Shown: positions 16,356 to 24,980 of the stretch, piece after piece
How positions within the stretch are numbered: the stretch's first letter is position 1
Layout of the letters: the number at the start of each line of letters is the position of its first letter
Assembly (NCBI GenBank): GCA_027082825.1
Contig: JALWTO010000052.1
Location: 1 to 35,445, forward strand
Direction: 5' to 3'
Origin: Acidilobaceae archaeon
GTDB lineage: Archaea; Thermoproteota; Thermoprotei_A; Sulfolobales; Acidilobaceae
Length of the DNA: 35,445 nucleotides
Position numbers and translations under genes: made by a program
Notes under the pieces: model-generated
Told to the model about the DNA's origin: nothing
Databases searched by the model: none
What the model saw: the letters and a program-made list of their open reading frames with translations, nothing else

Positions 16356-17215
16356 CCTGTAACTAGCGATGAAAATAACATTGAGTATATGCTGGCTGTC
16401 AGAGGATCAGTATTGAACTTGACAACAATTTGTTTAATATTTTTTATTTGAGCCTCTAGCCTTATACTTGGATAGAAATGTTCCTCAACACTTGACATAA
16501 ATGTTAAGACCTTTGACTCACTCCTGAGGACATTAATTTCATTAAAGGGTAGTATAATTGGGGAGTAACCTGAGATATCATTCAGGAGTAACCTGAGATA
16601 TTCAGCACCGGATCTTGTTGAGAAAGTGTATAAAACAGCGTCTATTTTTCCGAGTTCATCAAGTTCATTTAACTCATTTTCATATCTCTCTTCAAGCCAG
16701 TAAAGAGCTTTTCCGAGTTCATCAAGTTCATTCTTTAGTCTATCTTTTCTAGCTTTAGGTAGGAGCCCATAGGTCCAAAAGAGCGAGGCCATGGAAAGTG
16801 TTATCAAAGGTGATTTAGAGCAGATCTCTATCCTTTCTATACCTAGGCTCTCTAGTTTTTCCTCATAGGCAGGATGGAGGCTTGGGCCATAAACCTTCAA
16901 TTTTATGTCGAGAAGGGAACTCACCTGCGCCAAATTTATTATTGAAGGATCTTTTTTTCTGTAAACAAATGTTATGATTCCATTTACGTTCTCTCTATAA
17001 GGTAGTATATGTACTGAAGCTTCGACAGCTGATGCAAGAATGACTCTTTTCCCAGAATGAAGAAGTGATATATAAAGCGAATGTGCTGGAGGATAAGAAT
17101 CTGTAGAGTAAACTACTATATCTACTTTCTCTATTTCTGCTCTCGGAATTTCTTTGGCCTCATTTACACAATTTATGAAACTCTTAATAAACTTTGAGCT
17201 TTTAGACAAGGGCAT
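16343..17215 (-). CDS. Uncharacterised protein, weakly SIS (sugar isomerase)-like
   Basis: I do not recognise this 290-residue soluble protein. Two similar alpha/beta halves are visible: [20 protein letters not shown]...[19 protein letters not shown] and [20 protein letters not shown]...[12 protein letters not shown], recalling the duplicated SIS fold of phosphosugar isomerases. That is an impression, not a motif match. Between the halves lies a charged helical linker that contains NELDELGK twice, from a 24-bp DNA repeat. A second short duplication lies at 16562-16601. The ATG at 17215 overlaps the mtnP 3' end by 14 nt, so it is the last gene of the prs operon and probably belongs to nucleoside or sugar-phosphate metabolism (inference from position). 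Confidence 0.6.
   Translation of the reverse strand: MPLSKSSKFIKSFINCVNEAKEIPRAEIEKVDIVVYSTDSYPPAHSLYISLLHSGKRVILASAVEASVHILPYRENVNGIITFVYRKKDPSIINLAQVSSLLDIKLKVYGPSLHPAYEEKLESLGIERIEICSKSPLITLSMASLFWTYGLLPKARKDRLKNELDELGKALYWLEERYENELNELDELGKIDAVLYTFSTRSGAEYLRLLLNDISGYSPIILPFNEINVLRSESKVLTFMSSVEEHFYPSIRLEAQIKNIKQIVVKFNTDPLTASIYSMLFSSLVTGKIL
16562..16601. repeat. Direct 17-bp repeat read in two frames
   Basis: GGAGTAACCTGAGATAT occurs at 16562-16578 and 16585-16601, a period of 23 bp. Because 23 is not a multiple of three, the same sequence encodes part of YLRLL in one copy and ISGYS in the other, inside the gene at 16343-17215 (minus). Confidence 0.9.
16646..16732. repeat. Direct 24-bp repeat, in frame
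   Basis: A perfect 24-bp sequence starting TTTTCCGAGTTCATCAAG lies at 16646-16669 and 16709-16732, a period of 63 bp or 21 codons. It encodes NELDELGK twice in the helical linker of the gene at 16343-17215. Confidence 0.92.
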
Positions 17216-18026
17216 GTTTCAACGCCCTACAGCAACTACATCTCTCTATAGAAGGATCTCTGTTAAGCTGAGGAACCAATTCCCTTATTATGTTCCTAGC
17301 CCTTTCAACATTTGAAGTCATAATTTTTTCAACCTCATCCGCAGTTACAGGTCTTTCTGCCCAAACATCATAATCAGTTACCATAGCCAATATTGCATAA
17401 CATAGCTCAGCCTCACAGGCTAAGTTTACTTCTGGAACCAATGTCATACCTATTATATCAGCCTTAAAGACTTCCTTCCATACTCTACTTTCAGCTCTAG
17501 TCGAGAATCTGGGCCCTTCAATACAGATATATGTCCCTTTGTCATGAATAGTGTACCCTAGCCTTTTAGAAACTTCTATCAACTTATACCTAAGATCATC
17601 GCAAAACGGATCAGCCATGCTTACATGAGCAACCATGGCACCATTAAAGAAACTGTAGGTCCTACACTTTGTCATATCTATAAACTGATCTGGGGCTACA
17701 AAATCACCAGGTCTATAATCTTCTCTAAGACTTCCAACTGCTGAAACTCCTAAAATCCACTTGACACCCAGAGACTTGAGAGCCCAGATATTTGCACGAT
17801 AATTTACTAGATGTGGAGGAATTCTATGTCCCTTTCCATGTCTAGGAAGAAATGCTACCCTAACCCCTTCTATCTCACCTACAGTTATGAAATCACTTGG
17901 CTCTCCAAAGGGTGTATAAACCTTGACATCAATAGGGTTCTCTACAATACCAGGATCATATAGTCCTGAACCTCCTATTATGGCAACATCCGCATGCACA
18001 CCACCAGGCTTAAAGAGTTTAATCAT
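17202..18026 (-). CDS. mtnP: S-methyl-5'-thioadenosine phosphorylase
   Basis: Phosphorolysis of methylthioadenosine to adenine and methylthioribose-1-phosphate, as in methionine and polyamine salvage. Family motifs: [95 protein letters not shown] and VTDYDVWAE. The C terminus carries a C-S-C-C cluster (ERCSCCRAL); such cysteines form stabilising disulfides in some hyperthermophilic homologues. The ATG at 18026 has GAGGT unusually close (1 nt); with the TATA-like stretch at 18053-18068 the leader may be very short. Adenine released here and PRPP from prs in the same operon would meet in purine salvage. Confidence 0.95.
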   Translation of the reverse strand: MIKLFKPGGVHADVAIIGGSGLYDPGIVENPIDVKVYTPFGEPSDFITVGEIEGVRVAFLPRHGKGHRIPPHLVNYRANIWALKSLGVKWILGVSAVGSLREDYRPGDFVAPDQFIDMTKCRTYSFFNGAMVAHVSMADPFCDDLRYKLIEVSKRLGYTIHDKGTYICIEGPRFSTRAESRVWKEVFKADIIGMTLVPEVNLACEAELCYAILAMVTDYDVWAERPVTADEVEKIMTSNVERARNIIRELVPQLNRDPSIERCSCCRALKHALV

Positions 18027-18052
18027 TACCTCATCCCTGGAAAAAATATGTA

Positions 18053-18068
18053 TCTTTATTTATTATAA
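18053..18068 (-). promoter_or_regulatory. Candidate internal TATA region for mtnP
   Basis: On the minus strand this reads TTTATAATAAATAAAG, about 30-40 nt before the mtnP ATG and overlapping the end of dut. It would start transcription roughly 10 nt before the ATG. Confidence 0.3.
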
Positions 18069-18539
18069 ACCTTCATAAAGGTACTTTCCTTTATATGTTG
18101 AATAAGGCAATGTTTCTAGTCTGGCGAACACTATTTGTGCTACTCTGGCTTTCTTCCTAATTTTAATACCATTATCATTGAACACAACAAGAAGTGCCTC
18201 TCCTCTACCCTTATATCCAGGATCCCATACTGCACAATGAATTAGTGCTCCCATTCTAAGCAGGCTACTTCTAGGGAAACAGAAGCCTACTGCCCAAGAG
18301 GGCACTTTCACTATTTCACTGAATCTAATTCTATATGATCCTTTTTTAAGATAATAAAAACCTTGACTATCAGCTTTAACATTTCTCCCTGGAGGGATAT
18401 ATCTATGTTCCGTATCTAAGACTCCTAAGGTATCAAATGCCTTAACATCACCTAACCTTAAATCTATGCCTGCTGGTTGAAGAGAGTTTTTTCCAACAGG
18501 AACTATAAATTTAGCTATGTCATGTCCTCTAAGGAACAT
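18063..18539 (-). CDS. dut: Probable archaeal dUTP diphosphatase (DCD/DUT superfamily)
   Basis: Hydrolyses dUTP, keeping uracil out of DNA and giving dUMP for thymidylate; some relatives deaminate dCTP instead. Numbered from the ATG at 18539: QPAGIDLRLGDV (21-32), FPRSSLLRMGA (88-98), VWDPGYKGRGE with the catalytic-type D106, and KARVAQIVFARLE (130-142). The 158-residue length and wording fit the crenarchaeal dUTPase group. The start at 18539 has GGGG 5 nt upstream and gives the family-typical MFLRGHDI; the ATG at 18554 has no ribosome site. rnz lies upstream in the same operon. Confidence 0.82.
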   Translation of the reverse strand: MFLRGHDIAKFIVPVGKNSLQPAGIDLRLGDVKAFDTLGVLDTEHRYIPPGRNVKADSQGFYYLKKGSYRIRFSEIVKVPSWAVGFCFPRSSLLRMGALIHCAVWDPGYKGRGEALLVVFNDNGIKIRKKARVAQIVFARLETLPYSTYKGKYLYEGL

Positions 18540-18575
18540 TTTGTCCCCTTTCATCTAATTAAAAGAGATCATTAT

Positions 18576-19508
18576 TTATACAGTCAACGTTATTTTCATT
18601 CCATCCCAGGCAACTATCACGTTATTGTGGATTTTTTTAGCTTCATTCAGGAGTTTTAGAGCTTCTGAACCTTTATAGCGAGTACTTATGTGCGTCAAAA
18701 TAAGTAAGTATGACCCTGAATTCTTAGCTACATTTGCAGCGTCAAGAGCAGTGCTATGACCTCTTTCATGTGCTTTTTCTGCAAGACTGGAGTCAAACGT
18801 GGAATCATGTATGAGCACTCTGGACATCTGTACAAACGAAACAAGTTCTTTACAAGGAGCTGTGTCTCCTGTGTATGATATAGAAACCTCTTTAGGACCA
18901 TGAGATACGTCAGTGAGCTTTATTACTCTATCCTTGTATGTTATTTCTCCTTTCTCAAGTAATTCCCTTATTGCGTTCCCCGAAATTGCCACCTTTAACT
19001 TTCTTAACATATTAACATCTATTCTAGGTCTCAATTTCCAGACAAGCTTATACATATATCCTTCGATACTGTGACAGGAGGGTCTCCAATAAAGGGTCAA
19101 GCTATCTCCTCCACTCGAATAAAGCTCTAGGAACCCTTCACCACTAATTTCTATTATCTTTATAGGAAAAGTAAACGGTATTCTCTCGACCTCAAGTACC
19201 TCTTTAATGAATTCTGAAGACCATCTATCACATATTATGGTTAGCGGCCTTGTTCTCTTGCTCATATAAAGGGTCTGAAGGAGACCAGGAAGGCCATTTA
19301 TATGATCTCCATGACTATGTGTTATTGCGATTACGTCAATTGATGCCAATGATACATTGTTTTTTAGCATTCTATATTGAACCCCCTCACCTATATCAAG
19401 GAGTAAATTGAAACCTTTCCAGTCTTTGACTAAAATTGATGGTAATGCTCTCTCTTGTGTTGGCATACCTCCAGAGGTGCCTAAAAAAAATATTTCTATA
19501 TTCCTCAT
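18576..19508 (-). CDS. rnz: Ribonuclease Z (tRNA 3' processing endonuclease)
   Basis: Metallo-beta-lactamase-fold nuclease removing 3' trailers from pre-tRNA. It starts FFLGTSGGMPTQERALPS; the zinc motif is H64-S-H66-G-D68-H69 (family HLHGDH, with Ser for Leu). The later ligands lie in SYTGDTAPC, LIHDSTFDSS, RGHSTALDAA and LILTHISTRY. Length 310 is that of the short form. The ATG has GGGGGT 4 nt upstream and lies 9 nt after trmG10. Confidence 0.95.
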   Translation of the reverse strand: MRNIEIFFLGTSGGMPTQERALPSILVKDWKGFNLLLDIGEGVQYRMLKNNVSLASIDVIAITHSHGDHINGLPGLLQTLYMSKRTRPLTIICDRWSSEFIKEVLEVERIPFTFPIKIIEISGEGFLELYSSGGDSLTLYWRPSCHSIEGYMYKLVWKLRPRIDVNMLRKLKVAISGNAIRELLEKGEITYKDRVIKLTDVSHGPKEVSISYTGDTAPCKELVSFVQMSRVLIHDSTFDSSLAEKAHERGHSTALDAANVAKNSGSYLLILTHISTRYKGSEALKLLNEAKKIHNNVIVAWDGMKITLTV

Positions 19509-19517
19509 TATGACCCC

Positions 19518-20585
19518 CTATAGTCTAGAAACTACAATCGTTCTTATGAGGCTGCTATGAACATACATATAATGTTTTTCAACAATTTTTAAACCAACGT
19601 CTTGGGCTATTTCCTCAGGTCTTATTCTTGAAGGACCTGCAAACACCAAATAACCATTTCTATCAAGAACAATCATTGCTTTTTCAAGAAACTTTCTGTA
19701 TATTTTCTCAACCTTTCTGCCTTTAGTAGATGTGCTTCTTCCATAAGGAGGATCAGTAGCTATTGAGCTTACAAGGCCCTTAAAAGGTACATCCAGAGCA
19801 TCACCAACATAAACTAATGTTTGAGGTTGACATCTATAATACAGTATGTTTTTTAAAGAGCCCTTAGCCATCACTGGATCTATATCACCACAGAAAATTT
19901 TTGATGAACCTATTAGACACGCTTCAATAGCCATGCCTCCAGTTCCACAAAAAGGATCTAAAAACATTTCCTTTCTTTTAAGTCTAGAAAGGTTAACAAG
20001 AACTCTACTGAGTCTAGGATCTAGAGGTCCTGGCTTAAAAAAAGGCCTCTTTCTAGGCCGTCTTTCCTCAAATTCCCTTAGGTTAATCCTATAAAGTCTG
20101 ATACCTATAGCGATAATACCTTCAATTAAAAAAACTTCTAACTTAAATTGGTTCTTCATGTCGATTTTTATCCCATGATTTATTAAAATCTTGATTATAT
20201 CCTTTATAACATTTTCTCCTTTTATTAAATTTTTTAACACACCTTTTGATCTTTCAAAAGAAATACCAACTCTATTTATGTTAAGCTTCTTGATTTTTGG
20301 TGTTAATTTATCTACTAAATCTTTATATGAAAGAGGATCATCACTGATACCTATGAGAAGGCCTAATGACTTAGTAAAGGCTAACCTATTTGACAGAAAA
20401 TGTAGCGATTGGAAGTCACATGTAAATATAGCAAGAAAGCCTACTACTTTAATAAGTTTGAATTCTTTACATTCAATTTCACCAACAGCTTTAAGTTCTG
20501 CTAAAGATAACGTAGGATGTGCTCCAGAAAGTCTTGCATAAAAAATGTTCTCTAATATTAAATGAATACCTTTTCTTATGGCCAC
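19518..20585 (-). CDS. trmG10: tRNA (guanine10-N2)-dimethyltransferase TrmG10
   Basis: Methylates G10 of tRNA (archaeal Trm11 homologue). The N-terminal roughly 170 residues hold a THUMP-type RNA-binding domain. The C-terminal Rossmann domain has KPGPLDPRLSRVLVNLS, the SAM loop FLDPFCGTGGMAIEA, GDIDPVMAKGSL, and the catalytic DPPYGRSTSTKG. The GTG start at 20585 lies within the 3' end of prs with GAGGAG upstream, so it is translationally coupled. Pairing with rnz makes a tRNA maturation unit inside the prs operon. Confidence 0.93.
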   Translation of the reverse strand: MAIRKGIHLILENIFYARLSGAHPTLSLAELKAVGEIECKEFKLIKVVGFLAIFTCDFQSLHFLSNRLAFTKSLGLLIGISDDPLSYKDLVDKLTPKIKKLNINRVGISFERSKGVLKNLIKGENVIKDIIKILINHGIKIDMKNQFKLEVFLIEGIIAIGIRLYRINLREFEERRPRKRPFFKPGPLDPRLSRVLVNLSRLKRKEMFLDPFCGTGGMAIEACLIGSSKIFCGDIDPVMAKGSLKNILYYRCQPQTLVYVGDALDVPFKGLVSSIATDPPYGRSTSTKGRKVEKIYRKFLEKAMIVLDRNGYLVFAGPSRIRPEEIAQDVGLKIVEKHYMYVHSSLIRTIVVSRL

Positions 20586-21469
20586 TTTCTGATCTCCTCT
20601 GCAACTAGGGGAGCCACATCAATATACTCCATAAGAGGATCTCTGATTCTATATAATGTATTACATGCATAAACTCTCTCAACACCAGCTTCCTTAAGCT
20701 TATTTAAAGCACCATTTATCATTAATGCATGAGCTACTATGACCTTTATGTTAGAAGCTCCTTGAGAAAGGAGTAACTTGGATGCTTTAGCAATGGTTCC
20801 ACCAGTACTTATAATATCATCAACTATGATAACATTTTTATTTTTAACATTAATCTTCTTAGGCTCAATCCTTATTTCTCCCGTAACTCTATTCCTTTTT
20901 TTAATTAAGTAATCAAATTCGGCTCCTAGGCTGGATGCCAATATTTTTGCTCTATCTAAAGCTCCTAAGTCAGGTGCAAGAACAATAGCTTCTTTGTCTA
21001 AATTTATGTTTCTAGCCATATATTCATATGGCGAAATGCTATAGGCATTATCACCAAAATACCTTAAGGAATCTTTTTTGTGAATCTCCACTGTAAAGAG
21101 TCTTGAGGCTCCCATGTCCTTAAGTATTTTTAACACAGTCCTTATACTCACAGCTTCATTAGGTAAGAATTCCCTATCCTGCCTCGAATAGGCGAAATAA
21201 GGAACGATAAGGTCAATATTCTTAACCCCTTTTTCTCTTAAGGCGTCAATGGTTAAAAGAGTCTTAATAATCATTGTGTCCTGCACAGGTATGAAAGTTT
21301 GAACAAATACTACACGTTCTTCTGATTTAGGGATCTCAGGAAGACGTATATATTGTTCACCATCAGGGAACTTTTTCTCAACTAAAACATGTAGCTTTTC
21401 ATTTAGACTCCTTGCAAGGCTCTTAGCAAATTCTTTACTCGCCTCGTCTGAACCTGTTAGGACAAACAT
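20576..21469 (-). CDS. prs: Ribose-phosphate pyrophosphokinase (PRPP synthase)
   Basis: Makes PRPP from ribose-5-phosphate and ATP for nucleotide synthesis and salvage. Motifs: KKFPDGEQYIRLPE, PYFAYSRQDREF (ATP-binding loop), VEIHKKDSLRYFG, LAPDLGALDRAKILA and the PRPP-binding loop VIIVDDIISTGGTIAKAS. Length 297 fits the archaeal class. It is the first gene of the operon prs-trmG10-rnz-dut-mtnP-unknown. The ATG is preceded by GGTGTGGAG; a TTTATTTTG stretch about 40-50 nt upstream may be the promoter. The 197-nt gap up to the ABC gene (21470-21666) shows no gene. Confidence 0.95.
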   Translation of the reverse strand: MFVLTGSDEASKEFAKSLARSLNEKLHVLVEKKFPDGEQYIRLPEIPKSEERVVFVQTFIPVQDTMIIKTLLTIDALREKGVKNIDLIVPYFAYSRQDREFLPNEAVSIRTVLKILKDMGASRLFTVEIHKKDSLRYFGDNAYSISPYEYMARNINLDKEAIVLAPDLGALDRAKILASSLGAEFDYLIKKRNRVTGEIRIEPKKINVKNKNVIIVDDIISTGGTIAKASKLLLSQGASNIKVIVAHALMINGALNKLKEAGVERVYACNTLYRIRDPLMEYIDVAPLVAEEIRKWP

Positions 21470-21666
21470 TTCTCCACACCAAACTATAAACTTGCTTTTG
21501 GGTTGAAATTGTTTATTTTGTGAATTATATAGATATGTGATTTTATGCCATAGATAACGAGGAAGTTCCTATTCAAAGTTCAAAGAATCGTGTAACAGTT
21601 CTAAAATAATAAGGATCACGAACCCATTGCCTAAATAGTTAGACAGAAAAGTGATAGAAGAAAGGT

Positions 21667-22782
21667 TTATCTCTTTGCATAAAGCCAACAAGATACATAG
21701 TGATCCTTCTCTATCTCAAGCATTGGGGGTTCCTTAACAGTACAATGCTCCGAGAGCTCATTCCTTCTCTCCTCAAAATCTATACATCTCGGGTGGAACC
21801 TACAGCCCGGTGGAATATTTACAGCACTAGGGACTTCACCTCTAATTCTAAGATTTCTATAATGCTTTCTGTTCTCTGGATCAGGCTCTGGAATAGCAGC
21901 TATTAATGCCTTGGTATAGGGATGAAAAGGCTTTTCTATTAACCTTCTGGCATCAGCTACCTCTACAAATTTACCCAAATACATTACAGCTATCCTGTCA
22001 CATATATATCTCGCAACAGCCAAATCATGTGTTATAAATATATATGTGACCCCAAACCTTTCCTTAAGTTCTTCCATAAGCTCAAGTATCTCAGCTCTTA
22101 TTGAGACATCAAGCATCGAAACAGGCTCATCGGCAACAGTAATCTTTGGGTTCACTATAATTGCTCTTGCGAAAGCTACTCTCTGTCTTTGACCCCCACT
22201 AAGCTGATGAGGATAGCGTTCCATGAATTCCTCAGGAGGTACAAGTTTAACAGTCTCTAAAATTTTTGCTATAATCTCAATTCTCTCCTCTCTAGAAAGA
22301 GCTATACCATGAATCATCAAAGGTTCTTCTAGTATCTGTCTGACAGTAAACCTTGGATTAAGGCTCGCATAAGGATCTTGATACACCATTTGTATAACCC
22401 TTCTCATAGGCTTAATTGCCCTATCCGGAACAGTAGCGAGATCAAGAACATTACCCGAAAGAATGTCAGCTCCTAGAACCCATAAGTCTTCTGCTACAGT
22501 CTTTGGTACCTTGACATATATCCTTCCGTCTGTTATAGGAACCAATCTCATCACTGCCTTACCTGTTGTAGTTTTACCACATCCACTTTCACCAACAAGA
22601 CAGAAGGTCTCCTTTTCTTTAAGGCTAAAACTTATTCCATCAACAGCCCTGACATATCTTCTTGGAATTCCCTTCAGAAAATCACCGATACCTCTCTTTA
22701 ACGGAAACCATACCTTTAAATTCTCAACTCTCAAAACTTCATCTGGAGACAAAATACGTTCTTTGGATGTCTCGCTCATCAC
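21667..22782 (-). CDS. oppF: Dipeptide/oligopeptide-type ABC transporter ATPase, OppF-like
   Basis: One of two ATPases for an importer of peptides or, in many Crenarchaeota, sugars or oligosaccharides. Walker A is VGESGCGKTT (63-72), the Q-loop is VYQDPYASLNP, the signature LSGGQRQRVAFARA, Walker B ITVADEPVSMLD and the switch FITHD. An extra stretch of about 15 residues (near 90-115, around LWVLGADILSGN) lies between Walker A and the Q-loop. The C-terminal oligopeptide-transporter domain has four cysteines (GCRFHPRC, EHC, SCWLY); in related thermophile proteins such a set has been linked to an Fe-S cluster. It follows oppD by 6 nt. Confidence 0.92.
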   Translation of the reverse strand: MMSETSKERILSPDEVLRVENLKVWFPLKRGIGDFLKGIPRRYVRAVDGISFSLKEKETFCLVGESGCGKTTTGKAVMRLVPITDGRIYVKVPKTVAEDLWVLGADILSGNVLDLATVPDRAIKPMRRVIQMVYQDPYASLNPRFTVRQILEEPLMIHGIALSREERIEIIAKILETVKLVPPEEFMERYPHQLSGGQRQRVAFARAIIVNPKITVADEPVSMLDVSIRAEILELMEELKERFGVTYIFITHDLAVARYICDRIAVMYLGKFVEVADARRLIEKPFHPYTKALIAAIPEPDPENRKHYRNLRIRGEVPSAVNIPPGCRFHPRCIDFEERRNELSEHCTVKEPPMLEIEKDHYVSCWLYAKR

Positions 22783-22788
22783 ATGGGA

Positions 22789-23751
22789 TCACCTCTTTGC
22801 ATAAAGCCAACAAGCCACATAGTGGTCCTTCTCTATCTCAATAAGATGTGGTTCTTCTTTATCACAAGGATCAAGCCTATAAGGACATCTTGGATGGAAT
22901 CTGCAACCCGAAGGCGGACTCCTGAGATCGGGAGGGACCCCAGGTATGTATTCAAGTTTCTCTATAGGCCCCCTAAGCCTAGGAATACTTTTCAGAAGCA
23001 ATCTAGTATAAGGATGTTTAGGCTCTGTGTATACCTTATCGGCGGGACCGTATTCAACTATCTTACCCCCATACATTATCGCTATCTTATCTGCAACCTC
23101 GGCTATGACAGCGAGATCGTGAGAAATAAAGATCATACTGATCTTCTTTTCCCATTTAAGTTTCTTAAGCAAATTCATTATCTGGGCTTGGACAACCACA
23201 TCTAATGCCGTTGTAGGCTCATCAGCTATAACAAGAGGAGGCTCTAAAGCCAATGCCATAGCTATGACAACTCTCTGTTTCTGTCCTCCACTGAGCTCAT
23301 GAGGATATCTCTTTGCAATTGTAGGATCTAACCCTACCATCTCTAAAAGTTCTTTAACTCTCTCTCCAGCCTCTCTTTTTGTATACCCTCCATGAAGCGT
23401 GAGGGATTCAGCTATCTGATAACCAACAGTATAGACAGGATTAAGGGCGTTCATAGCACCCTGAAATACCATGCTTATCTTTTTCCATCTAACTTTTCTT
23501 CTGAGCTCTGATTCACGCATTTTGACTATATTTTTACCATCCAAGAGTATCTCTCCAGAAACAATCCTTCCCGGAGGAGGAGGCATAACCATAACACTAA
23601 AAGCTACAGTAGACTTCCCAGACCCGCTTTCCCCTGCTATACCTAAGGTCTCCCCCTTTTCAACGGAAAATGATACTTCATCGACAGCCTTAACAACACC
23701 ACTTAATGTATAGTAATAGGTTTTGAGGTTTTTAACCTCTAGCAAAGGCAT
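22789..23751 (-). CDS. oppD: Dipeptide/oligopeptide-type ABC transporter ATPase, OppD-like
   Basis: Partner ATPase of the preceding entry. Walker A is AGESGSGKST, Q-loop MVFQGAMNALNP, signature LSGGQKQRVVIAMA, Walker B LVIADEPTTALD, switch FISHD. Four C-terminal cysteines (GCRFHPRC, DPC, ACWLY) repeat the OppF pattern, and its last 17 residues are nearly identical to those of OppF. The ATG has GAGGGTG 8 nt upstream. No permease or solute-binding protein gene lies on either side: upstream is a divergent radical SAM gene, downstream an unrelated operon. Confidence 0.92.
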   Translation of the reverse strand: MPLLEVKNLKTYYYTLSGVVKAVDEVSFSVEKGETLGIAGESGSGKSTVAFSVMVMPPPPGRIVSGEILLDGKNIVKMRESELRRKVRWKKISMVFQGAMNALNPVYTVGYQIAESLTLHGGYTKREAGERVKELLEMVGLDPTIAKRYPHELSGGQKQRVVIAMALALEPPLVIADEPTTALDVVVQAQIMNLLKKLKWEKKISMIFISHDLAVIAEVADKIAIMYGGKIVEYGPADKVYTEPKHPYTRLLLKSIPRLRGPIEKLEYIPGVPPDLRSPPSGCRFHPRCPYRLDPCDKEEPHLIEIEKDHYVACWLYAKR

Positions 23752-23792
23752 TGGTTTAGCACCCTCACCCTCTATAAGCAGGCTTAATAGTT

Positions 23793-23803
23793 AAATTTAA
23801 GAA
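23793..23803 (-). promoter_or_regulatory. Candidate TATA box for oppD-oppF
   Basis: The minus strand reads CTTAAATTTA in a very AT-rich stretch; initiation about 25 nt downstream gives a roughly 20-nt leader containing GAGGGTG. On the other strand a TTACTTAAAAAAC element at 23890-23902 could serve the radical SAM gene. Confidence 0.4.
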
Positions 23804-23933
23804 TATATAAGAATATCCCAGAGACCTTACACTCTTAGAACAACCCGACCTTCCTTGTTATCAAGTCACTAAAGAAGATTCAAAGTTCATTTACTTAAAA
23901 AACCCACTTCTGCAATTAATGTAAGGAGCTGAT

Positions 23934-24980
23934 ATGAAGGACCCAAGAAGGCTAACTAAAATTTATGGCAGAGATGTTTATCTCATTAAGAGCCCAATAC
24001 CGTTAGTTGGGCATGTAGCCTTTGGAATTATTGATAGAGGAACCAATGTACTCCAGGTAAGACCATCTACCCTTTGCTTTCATTCTTGCATCTATTGTAG
24101 TGTTGATTCTGGACCTCAAAGCAAATGGAGAACCTCAGAGTTTCTTGTCGACAGGGAGTGGTTGGTTAGATGGATAGAAGAAATGATTAAAATAAAAGGT
24201 GTCAAAGTTGAAATACTTCTAGATGGAGTAGGCGAACCATTAACACATCCTGAAATAATAAAACTTATCAAGGATATCAGCAAGATAAATAATGTTAAAT
24301 GCATCGCCCTAGAAACACATGGAGGTTCTTTAAGTAAGAAACTTGTTGAAAGGCTTTCTAATGCTGGGCTAAACAGAATAAACCTGAGCATAGACACACT
24401 TGATCGAGAAAAGGCCAGAATTCTGACCGGTAGTAAGTGGTATGATGTACGGAAGATTATCAATATTGTCGAGTGGGCTTACGAAAATACAAACTTAGAC
24501 TTTGTGCTTACACCTGTAATAGTTCCTGGAATTAATGAAAACGACATAGAAGAGTTGATAGAGTTTGCGAAACAGCTCAGACTTGGAAATAAAATAGGAT
24601 GGCCTTCTGCTGTGCTGGTTCAAAAGCTTGAAACCCATAAATATGGACGTAAGATTGATCATGTCGAAGAATGGAACTGGAGAAGGTTCTATAAGTGGCT
24701 TAAATATCTGGAATCAAAAACTCACTACAGACTGATCCTTAGACCAGAGGAAATAGGTATTAGAAAAGCTAAGGGCTTACCAAAACCCTTTAAGCTTGGC
24801 GAAAGAGTCCCGCTTATAATAGTTGAAAAAGGATGGCTAAAAGGGGAGTTCCTGGCTGTAGACAAGAACTATAGAAGAACAATAACGTTAATTGATACCT
24901 CAAAAAAAGCTAGTAAGGGTAAGATAGTCCTTGGTAAAATAATTAGGAATAAAGACAATATATTTCTCGCAAAAAGATAA
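23934..24980 (+). CDS. Radical SAM protein, COG2100-like, function unknown
   Basis: A 4Fe-4S radical SAM enzyme. The cluster motif is C48-x3-C52-x2-C55 (CFHSCIYC). A LLDGVGEPLTHPEI segment gives the SAM-contact GGE-like motif, and LETHGGSL and NRINLSIDTLD form later barrel strands. The last 60 or so residues (GERVPLIIVEKGWLKGEFLAV...) look like a small beta-barrel of TRAM type, suggesting an RNA substrate. It resembles an archaeal group annotated only as a predicted Fe-S oxidoreductase. The ATG has AAGGAG 7 nt upstream. It diverges from oppD and precedes tbp after a 190-nt gap. Confidence 0.88.
   Translation: MKDPRRLTKIYGRDVYLIKSPIPLVGHVAFGIIDRGTNVLQVRPSTLCFHSCIYCSVDSGPQSKWRTSEFLVDREWLVRWIEEMIKIKGVKVEILLDGVGEPLTHPEIIKLIKDISKINNVKCIALETHGGSLSKKLVERLSNAGLNRINLSIDTLDREKARILTGSKWYDVRKIINIVEWAYENTNLDFVLTPVIVPGINENDIEELIEFAKQLRLGNKIGWPSAVLVQKLETHKYGRKIDHVEEWNWRRFYKWLKYLESKTHYRLILRPEEIGIRKAKGLPKPFKLGERVPLIIVEKGWLKGEFLAVDKNYRRTITLIDTSKKASKGKIVLGKIIRNKDNIFLAKR

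Noticed and set aside
21470-21666. Gap upstream of prs as a possible tRNA
   Set aside because: No T-loop consensus, no acceptor-stem pairing, and low GC, which is unlikely for a thermophile tRNA.
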